Origin: Symbiodinium natans
Taxonomy: Eukaryota > Sar > Dinophyceae > Suessiales > Symbiodiniaceae
Reading direction: 5' to 3'
DNA length: 64,000 nt
NCBI GenBank assembly: GCA_905221605.1
Contig: CAJNDS010000001.1
Span: forward strand, 1,949,525-2,013,524
Shown: one piece after another, positions 49,951 to 60,020 of the stretch
How positions within the stretch are numbered: position 1 is the first letter of the stretch
How the letters are laid out: each line of letters starts with the position of its first letter
Notes under the pieces: model-generated
The model's input: the letters and a program-made list of their open reading frames with translations, nothing else
The model's database searches: none
Told to the model about the DNA's origin: nothing
Made by a program: the position numbers and the translations under genes

Positions 49951-50640
49951 GGGGGTCTGGGGAATCCCCCCATTTGGAAAAAATTAAATTTAAGAAATTA
50001 ATTGAATTTAATTGAATTAATTGAATTAATTGAATTAATTGAATTACTTTGAATTAATTGTTATTAATTGAATTAATCAATTAATTACATTAATTCAATT
50101 AATTCCAAAACCCCCCCTTGGAAATAAATGAATTAATTGAATTAATTGAATTAATTGAATTAATTCAATTAATTCAATTAATTCAATTAATTCAATTAAT
50201 TCATTTATTTCCAAAGGGGGGGGAGGGGTGGGGGCTGGGGAATCCCCCCCATTTGGAAATAAATGAATTAATTGAATCAATTGAATCAATCGAAATAATT
50301 CAACTAATTCAATTAATTCAATTAATTCATTTATTTCCAAAGGGGAGGTGGAATTAATTGAATTAGTTGAATTAATTCCAATTAATTCAATTAATTCAAT
50401 TAATTTAATTAATTCAATTAATTCATTTATTTCCAAAGGGGGGGGTTCAATTAATTCAAGTAATTCAATTAATTCAATTAATTCAATTAATTCAATTAAT
50501 TCAACTAATTCAATTAATCCCACCCCCCCCTTTGGAAATAAATGAATTAATTGAATTAATTCATTAATGAATTAATTGATTAAATTCATTAAATTCCAGG
50601 GGGAAAGTGGAAATTAAGGAATTTAATGAATTAAATTCTG
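49950..50640. repeat. palindromic AATTGAATTAATT repeat block 2
   Basis: Same organisation as 48260-49205, with about five palindromes. The last part (50530-50635) decays to AATTCATTAATGAATTAATT. Confidence 0.95.
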
Positions 50641-50663
50641 TCTGTGCAACCCTACAGGACCTA

Positions 50664-50766
50664 AAATAGGGTCTATTTGGAACATGGCTCTTGTGAATAA
50701 GTATACGTTTTGGGACCTGTTTTCCTCTTGTAAATACGATTCCCAGCTTCCAAATAGACCCTATTT
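50664..50766. repeat. inverted repeat at right edge of satellite block
   Basis: AAATAGGGTCTATTTGGAA (50664-50682) and its exact complement (50748-50766) enclose 65 bp. The right arm extends as TTCCCAGC, matching the left boundary copy at 42602. Confidence 0.85.
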
Positions 50767-50774
50767 AAGCTGCA

Positions 50775-50865
50775 CACGGGGGGCGGGGGGGGCGGTGGGG
50801 CGGGCGGGGGGCGGGGCGGAGGGGGCGGGGGGGGGCGGGGGGGGGCGGGGCGGGGGGGGTTGGGT
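50775..50865 (+). repeat. poly-G-rich tract
   Basis: G-runs broken by single C or T. Similar tracts lie at 42500-42595, 51515-51605 and 61600-61705. Confidence 0.9.
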
Positions 50866-51134
50866 GCCTTGGACGCTTAACGTCTATTCTGCGCGTGCTC
50901 TTTGTTTTCTTGGATTCTTCACGAAAACCAATTCTGAAATTGGGTTCTCGTTTGGCGCTTCAATGCGGAAGGCGTTCTATCGGATCGCTTCTTGGAGAGT
51001 TTTCACGGGAGGCCGCGGGGACGACACGGTCAAGGGAGGGGGTTCGGAACATTTTGCTGGGAGAGGGGCGTGGCGGGGAGCGTGACATTCGGTTGATGGG
51101 CAGGGGAATTGGGACACGTGGATGCCCCTGCATG

Positions 51135-51370
51135 CCCTCCGCGTTTGCAAGCCCTCCGCGCCCTCCGCGCCCTCCGCGACCCGCGCCCTCCGCGCCCTCC
51201 ACGCGCTCCGCGCGCTCCGCGCGCTCCGCACCCTCCGCACCCTCCGCGCCCTCCGCGCCCTCCGCGCCCTCCGCGCCCTCCGCACCCTCCGCGCCCTCCG
51301 CGCCCTCCGCGCCCTCCGCGCCCTCCGCGCCCTCCGCGCCCTCCGCGCCCTCCGCGCCCTTCGCGCCCCC
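51135..51370 (+). repeat. 9-bp GCGCCCTCC minisatellite
   Basis: About 26 units of CCCTCCGCG with few changes. Because the period is a multiple of three, all frames are open and encode Ala-Pro-Ser, Arg-Pro-Pro or Leu-Arg-Ala repeats. Not counted as a gene. Confidence 0.93.
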
Positions 51371-51908
51371 GCCCGGGACACAGTGTGCTGATGTAAGCGT
51401 GCGTTGCGACTATTCTGCGGGTGCGTTGCGTCTATTCTGCGGGTGTTTCGTTTGTAAAGTATTTGTTTACAAGGCACGCACGTGCAGCATAGCCTTTAAG
51501 TGTCCATCTTACGGGCGGGGGGGGGGGGGGGGGGGGAGGCGGGGGTGGGGGGGGGGGGTGGGGTGGGGGGGCGGAGGGGGCGGGGGGCGGGGGGGGGGGG
51601 GGCAGGGGGGCCAACAAAGGCTGGGCGAAGACATGCTCAGAATAAGGCGTGAACTGGCACCCTAAACCCTCAAACCAGAATCTTCAGAAATCCTAAACGA
51701 GCCCGGCAAGGCCCTAAATCTCTACACCCCGAAGCCCAAGCACCACAACCCGGACACCCTGAACAACTTAAACGCCCAACATGCTAACACCCAAAGCCAA
51801 CAACCACAAAAAAACACACGACGAAGAGACTGACGAAGTCCGGAGCCTCTAGAAACCTGATAGGCCCTAAATCTCCCAGACCTATAACTCCTTCTTCGAA
51901 AAACACAA

Positions 51909-51917
<9 letters not shown>

Positions 51918-51966
<49 letters not shown>

Positions 51967-52168
51967 GTGTGTATGTATGTATGTATGTATGTATGTATGT
52001 ATGTATGTATGTATGTATGTATGTATGTATGTATGTATGTATGTATGTCTGTCTGTATGTATGTATGTATGTATGTATGTATGTATGTATGTATGTATGT
52101 ATGTATGTATGTATGTATGTATGTATGTATGTATGTATGTATACATATATATACATATATATATATAT
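51918..52168 (+). repeat. TA and GTAT microsatellite
   Basis: (TA)n, then about 42 units of (GTAT)n with one GTCT pair near 52048, then (TA)n. Open frames on both strands are Tyr/Val/Cys/Met or Ile/His/Thr repeats. Confidence 0.97.
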
Positions 52169-52579
52169 AGGTATATAACCACATATAAGCCCAATATATG
52201 TCCCCATAGCCTGGACCTGGAACCCGGAACCCTAAAAGCTCCTACCCGAACCCCTAAACATTGAACCCCTAATACCCCTAAAACCCACAGTCAAAAAAGC
52301 TTGGGGCCCAACCCTACACCACAAACACCCTAAAACCCAAAACCCCAGAAGACCTTAAAACTTGACCACCAAAGTCTAAACCCAAACCTGCAGAAGACCC
52401 TAAACCCTAAACCCTAAATTACTAACCTTCAACCTTAAACCCTAAGCCCTAAAACCCTAAGCCCTAACTCTGAGGAACCATCCCGTAGGGAAACCCCTAA
52501 AAAACCCGAAGCCCTAAACCCTAAACCCTAAACCCTAAACCCTAAACCCTAAACCCTAAACCCTAAACCCCGGACCCTG

Positions 52580-52645
52580 GGCGGCCCCGGCCGCCCTGGC
52601 CCCCTTCGCCGCGGCGCAGGCGGCAGATGCCTGGGGTGCCAGGGC
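52580..52645 (-). CDS. candidate exon, Ala-rich
   Basis: The minus strand after CTCGTTGACCAG|G reads ALAPQASAACAAAKGARAAG, flanked by a C-strand array (52510-52570) and G-strand repeat (52672-52700). The end is not resolved. Confidence 0.3.
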
Positions 52646-52749
52646 CTGGTCAACGAGTTGTTATTGGGATATTTAGGGTTTAGGGTTTAGGGTTTCGGGT
52701 TTAGGGTTGAGGGTTTAGGGTTTAGGGTGTCAGGTTTCGGGTTTAGGGT

Positions 52750-52932
52750 TAGGGCTTACGGTGTAGGGTGTAGTACGGTGTAGTAGGGTGTAGTAGGGTA
52801 GGGTGTAGTAGAGTGTAGTAGGGCGTAGTAGGGTGTAGTAGGGTGTAGTAGGGTGTAGTAGGTGTAGTAGGTGTAGTAGATGTAGTAGGTGTAGTAGGTG
52901 TAGTAGGGTGTAGGGTGTAGGGTGTAGGGTGG
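52750..52932 (+). repeat. GTAGTAGGGT repeat
   Basis: About 18 units of a 9-10 bp telomere-derived unit (GTGTAGTAG / GTGTAGTAGGG). Confidence 0.9.
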
Positions 52933-53126
52933 GGTGCAGGTTTCGGAGCGCTTACGGGCATTTTAGGGTCTTTCGAGGGGGTCTTGGAGTTATGGTGTTC
53001 TTTTCGTCTGCAGAGCATAAATCTTTCGATTTGGAAGAAAGGAAGCATTCGTATTGGGGTTTTGTTTTGGGCCTAAACCCCAGCTTAAGTTTCTCGCAGA
53101 CGACCAAGCCTCCAATCCCAAAAGGG

Positions 53127-53247
53127 GTGCCCAGATCTTCCAAGACCCCTTAATGAATTAAGGAACATACCCTCACTCATAATAAGGATCCATAGTATAA
53201 ATGAGGGTGTATTCTTTCAATAAAGGGTTTTCGAAGATCTGAGTGCC
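53127..53247. mobile_element. MITE-like hairpin, family F
   Basis: GGTGCCCAGATCTTCCAAGA and CATACCCTCACTCAT are mirrored by ATGAGGGTGTATTCTTTC and TTTTCGAAGATCTGAGTGCC. The arms are about 50 bp with a 20-bp loop. Confidence 0.75.
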
Positions 53248-53592
53248 TAAGGTTTTTTGGTTTCAGGTCCCACTTCTAGCTGTACTTCGAAGCCAATGAG
53301 AAGCCCCTTAAAGCGCAAGTACCCTAGCATGCTTGCAATTGGGCTGTAGGTACAGAACTGCCATGACCCTCCAAGCACCCTTTGTTGCCCAACACGGCGG
53401 CTGTCAGGGAAGCGGAACCCTGAACCCTAAAAACCCTGAAAACCCTGAAAACCCTAAAAACCCCAAACCCTAAACCCTAAACCCTATACACCCTGTAAAT
53501 CCTATAAACCCTTATAAACCTTAAAAATCCTCAAAACCCAAAAAACCCTAAAAAAAAACCGAAAAACCCAAAAATCTGAGAAAATTGGACGC

Positions 53593-53645
53593 CTCCTTCC
53601 GGAGCTCCAGCTGACCCAGCAAGCTCTCGAAGCGATCCAGGCACC
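53593..53645 (-). CDS. candidate exon
   Basis: This 53-nt island reads CLDRFESLLGQLELRKE between acceptor CCTCTGCAG|G and a GC donor. Strongly coding-like amphipathic helix. Its relation to the PDK gene is unresolved. Confidence 0.5.
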
Positions 53646-54343
53646 CTGCAGAGGTGTCTGGGGCTTGGGGGCTTGGGGGGTTGGGGGTTTGGGGTTTAGG
53701 GTTTAGGGGTTTAGGGGTTTAGGGGTTTAGGGGTTTAGGGGTTTAGGGGTTTAGGGTTTAGGTTTTAGGGTCTAGGGGTTTAGGGGCTCAGGGTTTAGTG
53801 GTTTCAGGGTCTAGGGGTTTGGGGTTTAGGGTTTACCCTGCAACCCTAATCCCTGAACAGGAAAACCCCAGATCAAATTAGGAACAGAAGAACCGACTAC
53901 ATGAAAGATAATTAGTGTCCAGGCCCGTCCCCCTCCCCCCGATATGAAAGATAACTTCGCCTTCGGCTCATCTAAACCCCAGAAGCCTTCGTCAGTCCCC
54001 AAAACACTCGACGCTCAACCCTGTTGCCCTGTTGAGCTCGAAGCCCTCATGAACCCCCCCTAGAAATAAAGGCAACTCAGAACAGCCTTAAGCCGAAATT
54101 TCACAGCCTGCGCTTGAGCCGAAATTCCACAGCCTGCCTGCACCCCTCCCCTACACGGTCAAACTTGTTAAGGGTAATGCGATTTAGGGTTCAGGGTTTA
54201 GCAACCGGGTTAGGGTTTAGGGTTTGGGCCACAAGCTCGGTACATACCCGTAAATCCCTAAACCCTAAACCCTAAACCCTAAACCTTAAACCCTAAACCC
54301 TAAACCCTCCAAGTAGGAATTGGGTTTTCGGGTAGCCCAAGAC

Positions 54344-54400
54344 ATCTCCAAGCCGAAGGCATCGCTTTCTGTTCTCTCGGAGAGGTCGCGTGGCTCCAAG
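54344..54400 (-). CDS. candidate exon
   Basis: This 57-nt island reads LEPRDLSERTESDAFGLE between acceptor TCCGGAAG and donor GTCTTG. Confidence 0.4.
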
Positions 54401-54647
54401 CTTCCGGAGACTCCGATAGCCCTTGGGTTTTAGGGTTTAGGGGTTTAGGGTTTTAGGGTTTTAGGGTTTTTAGGGTTTTAGGGTTTTAGGGTTTTAGGGT
54501 TTTAGGGTTTTAGGGTTTCAGGGTTTTAGGGTTTAGGGATGTTCCTCACAAATCACAGGTGGATCCTGGTGGCATTTTGACAGGGCATTAACCATATGGT
54601 AATCCGTACCCTACATTGAAAAAAACAATCTCGCACAAAACCCGAAC

Positions 54648-54702
54648 GGCCGCTCGATCGCCTTCGCACTCCGGCATGCGCTGGCCGTAGGGCTGATGCA
54701 GC
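54648..54702 (-). CDS. probable upstream PDK exon (PYG..MPE)
   Basis: This 55-nt exon reads LHQPYGQRMPECEGDRAA. PDK/BCKDK proteins have L-P-x-G-L-x-x-M-P just before the helix encoded by 40897-40968, and the phase (0) fits. Acceptor CCTTCAAG|G, donor GTTCGG. Confidence 0.5.
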
Positions 54703-55608
54703 CTTGAAGGTTTAGGGTTTAGGGTTTAGGGTTTAGGGTTTAGGGTTTAGGGTTTAGGGTTTAGGGTTAGTTTAGGGATAAAAAACTCTAAGCGCAAAAC
54801 CCAAAAGAAGGAGTCAAGCTTTGGAATTTGAACGGCTTGATATTGCCCACAAAGAAGATTAAAGGTTCCTGACTCAAGCAAGTAAGATACTGGGATGGCA
54901 AGGCTTTAAAAGGCGGATAGGGCGATCTGGAATGAAAGGTTTAGAGCACAGGGCTTAGGGCATAGGGCTTACCCTGACGAAAAAAACCCTCAACCCTACA
55001 CCCTAAACCCTGACCCTCTCAACCCAAGAAGAGGGCTGGAGCAGCTTAGGGTTTAGGGGTCGGTACATGGTCCCTTTGTATGGGCCCTTAAGAGGGAACC
55101 CTTTATACTTACTTCTCCAATAACCAAGGGGGACAAAGGTTAAACTTTCATGTTCCTACTAGATAAAGAAACTCAAAAAGTTTAAAGTTCAACTAACGGC
55201 GAAGTAAGTATATGCCCTTTGTGATACCCTTCCTTAGAGTTTAAGGCCTTGGGGTGGGCTGACTTTGCATGCGCCCGAAGCTCGGCAGTCAGCGACTGGT
55301 GGGGGGGGGAGGGGGGAGGGGGAGCCGGGGGGGAGGGGAGATACGTGGCCAAGGACTTTGAGCCCAGAACCCATGACCCCCTAAATCCTGAACCCTTATA
55401 AACCCTAAACCCCGAAACCCCTAAACCGCAAAACCCCTAAACCCCTAGCCCTAAACCACTAAACCTCCAAACCCCTAAACCCCTAAACCTCTACGCCCCT
55501 ATACCCCTAAACCCCTAAACCCCTAACCCCCTAACCCCCTAACCCTAAACCCTGAACCCCAAACCCCAAACCCTAAACCCCTAAAACCCCTAAACCCTTG
55601 AAAAAGAC

Positions 55609-55661
55609 TGAGGTCTTGGCAACTCGAAGTCGGCGGAAACCCCTGTGGCTGTCACCACCAC
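55609..55661 (-). CDS. candidate upstream PDK exon
   Basis: This 53-nt exon reads VVVTATGVSADFELPRP. It leaves in phase 2, matching 54648-54702. The family has S-A-x-F...E-L-P here, but about eight expected residues would be missing, so this is tentative. Confidence 0.35.
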
Positions 55662-56877
55662 CTTATGGAGAGGCGAGGGGTTTCGGGTTTAGGGTTTTTA
55701 GGGTTTAGGCTTTTAGGGTTTAGGGTTTAGGGTTTAGGGTTTAGGGTTTAGGGTTTAGGGTTTAGGGTTTAGGGCTAGGTTTTAGGGTTTCACAAAAGTA
55801 GGCGACGAATGCTGTTAATTGAAGCGGCTTAGGGTTTAGGGTCTAGCAGTTCCGGGTTTCGAGTTTAGGGTTGTTGGTTTCACTTGAGGGAGAGCAGAAG
55901 GTTCTTGTGCGCTTCGAAGCTGCTGCCACGCGCATTCACGGCTCCCTTCTGAGCTCTAGTCAGCAAGCTGTTACCCTCAGCCCTATACCTTGAACATACA
56001 CTCCAGAACCATAAACTACCCCTGCACGCTATCAACCCGAGATGACCAGTACAAAAAGCTGCTCATGTTTTCAGAGTCATTCTGTCAGGCTCATGCCTCC
56101 GAGATCCAATTCTCCTAAACCCTAAACCCTAAACCCTAAACCCTAAACCCTAAACCCTAAACCCTAATCCCTATATACCCTAAACCCTGACCATCCTCAA
56201 GTGTGCAAAAACAAACCTCCAGCTCTGGAACCCCAAAACGCACAAAACACAAAAACAAGCCGGCAAGGCCTGGACACCTTCAACCACGCTCCCAACAAAC
56301 ACCACCAAAGTAAAAACAACCCAAAAACCTAAACCCTAAACCCTAAATTACTAAACCCCTAATATGAACCCCCCCCCCCCCCCGGCCCCGTCATATTAAA
56401 AATAGTTAGGTCATAGCATAATGGGGGGTTTAAATGTTAGGGGGTAGGGGGAGGGGACTAATATTTGGGGGGAGGGGATTAAACCCTAAACCCTGAACTG
56501 CGTCAAGCCCTGTGGGCCGCCTGGGAGGTGGCCGCAAAGCTCACCTGCTTAGGGCTAAACCCTAAACCCTAAACCCTCCTAAACCCTAAACCTTAAACCC
56601 TAAACCCTAAACCCAAACCGTAAACCCTAAACCCTTGGGCAGTTTCCGGGTTCCAGGCGAAGGAAGGGCTTGAGCGGGGGCTTAGGGGGGGCCTCATGGG
56701 GGTTTAGGGTGTCTGGGGCTTCCCCGCAGGCTCCAGTGTAGTTCCTTTTTGGGTCAGTTATAGGGGATGTTAGTATGCTACCCCAAAAAGGTACTACATA
56801 GGACCCTTTGGGTAGGGTGTAAGGAACTCTGGGCGTGGTACTTGCGAGGCTCGTTTTCTGCTGCTAGCAGCGTGAAC

Positions 56878-56958
56878 AAATACTAACAGTCCTTAAAAGG
56901 GATTCTAATAGGACTATAATCCCTATTAAGGACTGTTGGCACAGGGGGAACATCCCAA
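56878..56958. mobile_element. MITE family B copy 4
   Basis: TACTAACAGTCCTTAAAAGG then GATT are mirrored by AATCCCTATTAAGGACTGTT and GGGGGAACATCCCAA. The extreme left end is lost. Confidence 0.7.
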
Positions 56959-57630
56959 CCTAAACTCCAGCAAACAAGCGGAAAACTCAGGGTTCGGGCG
57001 TCCCCGATCGCCCCGCTTCCTTTCTCCCTCCCTGCCCCCTCGACCCCCCCCCAGGTTTAGCGCATAAGCCCGTAAAACTCAACACCGTGAAGAACTATGT
57101 GATGCCCTGAACCCCGAAAGCCAACGCTAAACCCTGCGCCCTACGCCCTAAGCCCTAAACTCCAAGCTCTGCTGAAAAGAAAGCGCAGCGCGCCTCACGA
57201 GAGAGTTCGGGGCGTGGGCCTGCGTTTCTTCAAGCTGTCAAATTTCTGTAGAGCTCAATGTGGGGCTTGGATTTTTATAGGTTTAGGTTTTCTAGGGTTG
57301 AGTCGGGTTGAGGGTTTGGGTGAACAAATGTGAATGAAAAGCACACATATATAGCATAGATTTATACACATACATACACATATTTATATGTATATATGTA
57401 TGTACATATATATATATATATATTTATTTATTTATTCATTTATGTTTTTAGGGCTTAGGCTTAGGGTCTTAGAAGGCTCAGGGTTTTTTTCATACTTTGG
57501 GATCTTGGCACCGCGGGACCTGCAGCGGGTGGGGGAGTGGGGGAGTGGAGGGAGGGGGGTGGTGTGGGATGGGGTGTCCGAATTCTCTAGCATGAGTAAC
57601 TTGGCTTCAAGTCCTTACGAAAATTAACAA

Positions 57631-57695
57631 CCCCACCCCCCCCCCCCCCCCTGCCCTTCCCCTGCCCCCCCCCCCCCCCCAAAAAAAAAAAAAAA
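57631..57695. repeat. poly-C passing into poly-A
   Basis: Two C-runs of about 15-18 separated by TGCCCTTCCCCTG run straight into 15 A residues, as at 6440 and 12288. Confidence 0.93.
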
Positions 57696-57806
57696 GTACC
57701 CCAGTAAGACTACTCAGGGCCCTAAACCCTAAGCCCTAAACCCTCAACCCTAAACCCTCAACCCTAAACTAGCTAGGCTTCAGGGCTCTTCGGGCTCTCT
57801 TAGGGC

Positions 57807-57859
57807 CCTGAGAGCTCCGAAAGGGCAGCGACAGGCTCTCGCCTGGAGCTGGCGCGGAG
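57807..57859 (-). CDS. candidate exon
   Basis: This 53-nt island lies between acceptor AAAGGGGCAG and a GC donor. In the phase set by 58903-58948 it reads SAPAPGESLSLPFRSSQ. Another frame gives LRASSRREPVAALSELS. Confidence 0.4.
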
Positions 57860-58082
57860 CTGCCCCTTTGCAAGGGTTTAGGGTTTAGGGTTTAGGGTTT
57901 AGGGTTTAGGGCTTAGGGCTTAGGGCTTAGGGCCGCTTTAGGGCTCAGAGATCATATTTCCCTACCTTGGGGACCACTTGAAGCCTAAAGGGTTTAGGCT
58001 TAGGCTTAGGGTTTAGGGTTTAGGGAGTTTCGGGTTTAGGGTTTAGGGGGTTTAGCGAGTTTAGGGAGTTTAGGAAAAAGAG

Positions 58083-58523
58083 TTCATGTTACCTGAATAG
58101 GTGCCATAGTCGTATAGGGTATATGGCCCCAAAGTTAGGCTCTATTTGGTCCCCAGGTAGAAGCTTCATACAACCTGTTCTTCCTCAGCGAACAAACGCG
58201 AAGACAACATATGCTTTAGTCTCAATGCGCATGCAGAGTTGAGGATTTCCGAGGCATCATTTCGCGTTTGGGCTACTCCCGAAGTATTGAAGTCTAACTC
58301 GCGAAGCTACAGGCCTTAAACACAAGGCCGAAGCCCTACGCCCGAGACCCTACCCTACGAGTAAGGGTCCATGTAGCTTATTACTTATATACTTGGGCCC
58401 CAAAATCCTAAACCCTAAGATCCTCCTAGACCCAGAGTATGCATCCCTTGCAAAAGCAACAGAAGCCTAAAAGTGGGGTCCTATAGCCTATACTACTATA
58501 ATTCCTATTAAGGTAACATGAAC
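58083..58523. mobile_element. 440-bp element with 50-bp terminal inverted repeats
   Basis: GTTCATGTTACCTGAATAGG then (TGCCATAGTCGTATAGGGT) and GGCCCCA are mirrored by TGGGGTCCTATAGCCTATAC, TACTATAATTCC and TATTAAGGTAACATGAAC. The interior holds 200 bp of unique sequence and short telomeric repeats but no transposase. Confidence 0.7.
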
Positions 58524-58902
58524 CATACACCCTTTTAGGGCTCGTATTTCGTCCCAAGGACCGGGTGCCCTTCTTCACTGAAGTAGGGGATGATGAGGGA
58601 ACAGCTCCAGAGGGAACAGCAGCACAGTAGTGGCTGAGGAACCCAAGCACGAGTTTGGGGTTGAGGGGTTGGGGCTTAGGGCTCGTCACCCTAAACGCCC
58701 GAAGCCTCTGAACCCAGGCAGGCTGCGAACATCTCAGTGACAAGCTTAGGACGGTGAGTTACGAAGTCGATTAAACCCTGAACCCTAAACTCTAAACCTG
58801 AAACTAAACCCACCCTAAACCCTAAACCCGAAATCCTAAACCCTAAGCCCTAAACCCTCAACCCCTGGACCGCCAAGTAAGCATCCCAAAAGCCCCAAAA
58901 GC

Positions 58903-58948
58903 ACTGAAGCTTGGATGGCGACGTCGGTGACGCAGACGCCCCGGACAC
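58903..58948 (-). CDS. candidate exon
   Basis: This 46-nt island reads VRGVCVTDVAIQAS between acceptor TCTATCAG|G and a GC donor. Confidence 0.4.
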
Positions 58949-59224
58949 CTGATAGAAGGTTTCGGGTTCAGGGTTCAGGGTTTAGGGTTTAGGGTTTAGG
59001 GCTTAGGATTAAGGGTTTAGAGTTCAGGGCCTAGGGTTCTCAATTTTTTGGGGTGCTTAGGATTTTGTATGGTTTAGGATTCATGAGTTTGGGTTACCTA
59101 GTTCGGGCGTGTACGTATATGTATACAATTGCGATGATTTCAGGGTCTATTTTGCAGTCCTGGGTTGGAAGATGCAGGCCTTCCGAGATGCACAGGAGAA
59201 AGGGCTAGAACCTAAACCCTAAAC

Positions 59225-59380
59225 CCAAAACCCAAAACCCAAAACCCAAAACCCAAAACCCAAAACCCAAAACCCAAAACCCTAACCCTAAACCCTAAAC
59301 CCTAAACCCTAAACCCTAAACCCTAAACCCTAAACCCTAAACCCTAAACCCTAAACCCTAAACCCTAAACCCTAAACCCT
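59225..59380 (-). repeat. CCCAAAA block passing into CCCTAAA array
   Basis: About eight CCCAAAA units change abruptly into about 14 perfect CCCTAAA units. Confidence 0.95.
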
Positions 59381-59419
59381 GAGTCAGTTTTTAGGGAAAC
59401 CCACACAAGGGCCACCTAC

Positions 59420-59475
59420 ACAGCTCCTAAGGCCCTGAGGAAAGACCGTAGGCAGCCCACAACGCACACAAACCC
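59420..59475 (-). CDS. candidate exon
   Basis: This 56-nt island reads GFVCVVGCLRSFLRALGA between acceptor GGCTTGAG|G and donor GTAGGT. Confidence 0.35.
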
Positions 59476-59676
59476 CTCAAGCCTAAGTCCCAAGCCCGTT
59501 TAGGGTTTAGGGTTTAGGGTTTAGGGTTTAGGGTTTAGGGTTGAGGGTTTAGGGTTGAGGGTTTAGGGTTTAGAGCCCACCTAACAACCTTACTAGTCTG
59601 GGTTTGTAACTTCTGCGTGGGGTTCTGATGGGTAGAGGTTTGAGGGTTCAAATTTAAAACCCCGAAAAACAAATGC

Positions 59677-59707
59677 GAAAGCCTCTTTTGCTCCCAGCGG
59701 ATGTAGC
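59677..59707 (-). CDS. candidate micro-exon
   Basis: This 31-nt island reads YIRWEQKRL between acceptor CGTGCCAG|G and a GC donor. Confidence 0.35.
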
Positions 59708-59867
59708 CTGGCACGTAGTAGGGGCTTAGGGCTTACAGGCTTTACAGAGCTTCATTGGATCCGGGCAATTGGTGGGGTTTAGGGTTCAGGAGGTGTACCG
59801 AATTAAATACATGGCTGCAGGTCTTGATGCCAACCACATTCTCGATATGGCAAGATAAGGGTTGCCT

Positions 59868-60020
59868 ACTTGGAGGTTCATGGGACTTAGCAACTACTTA
59901 CAACTGGGCTTGTAACCCTACTCATAAGTGGGAGAACCCCTACAAGTCCACTTAAGGGGATTATAAGTGGGGTTATGAGTCCAGTTCTAAGTAGTTACTA
60001 AGTCCCATGAACCTCCAGGT
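59868..60020. mobile_element. inverted-repeat element, family D
   Basis: TACTTGGAGGTTCATGGGAC then TTAGCAACTACTTA is mirrored by TAAGTAGTTACTAAGTCCCA and TGAACCTCCAGGT. The arms are about 45 bp and nearly perfect, with inner arms AACCCTACTCATAA / TTATGAGTCC. Confidence 0.8.

Larger units (their letters stand above)
40969..54647. other. probable 13.7-kb PDK intron holding the satellite block
   Basis: The exon at 54648-54702 joins 40897-40968 in phase 0 and continues the family pattern (PYG..MPE then VFRLFLHAFETL). If correct, all satellites from 41.5 to 52.2 kb lie in one intron. Candidate exons at 52580, 53593 and 54344 in the same interval make this provisional. Confidence 0.45.
54703..57806. 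other. introns and unassigned islands, 54.7-57.8 kb
   Basis: The stretch holds G-strand arrays (54712-54770, 55680-55790), C-strand arrays (55380-55600, 56115-56165, 56555-56635), a unique element (55060-55235) starting GGTCCCTTTGTATGGGCCCT that recurs at 60058-60100, and protein-like islands. The islands are at 55890-55965 (minus, AVNARGSSFEAHKNLLLSLK then TGA), 56650-56720 (minus, PPKPPLKPFLRLEPGNCP) and 57170-57245 (plus, KRKRSAPHERVRGVGLRFF). None is assigned. Confidence 0.5.

Noticed and set aside
48421-50545. Leu-Ile-Glu-rich frames in the AATT blocks
   Set aside because: Direct translation of a 9-bp palindromic repeat.
50895-51665. 256-codon plus frame
   Set aside because: Most of it is the 9-bp GCGCCCTCC minisatellite and poly-G; all frames are open there.
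51784-52264. Open frames of 67-161 codons over the GTAT microsatellite
   Set aside because: A 4-bp repeat read in any frame gives a 4-residue repeat without stops; no coding evidence.
58426-58743. 105-codon minus frame
   Set aside because: It crosses the terminal inverted repeat of the 58-kb element and telomeric repeat; composition is not coding-like.
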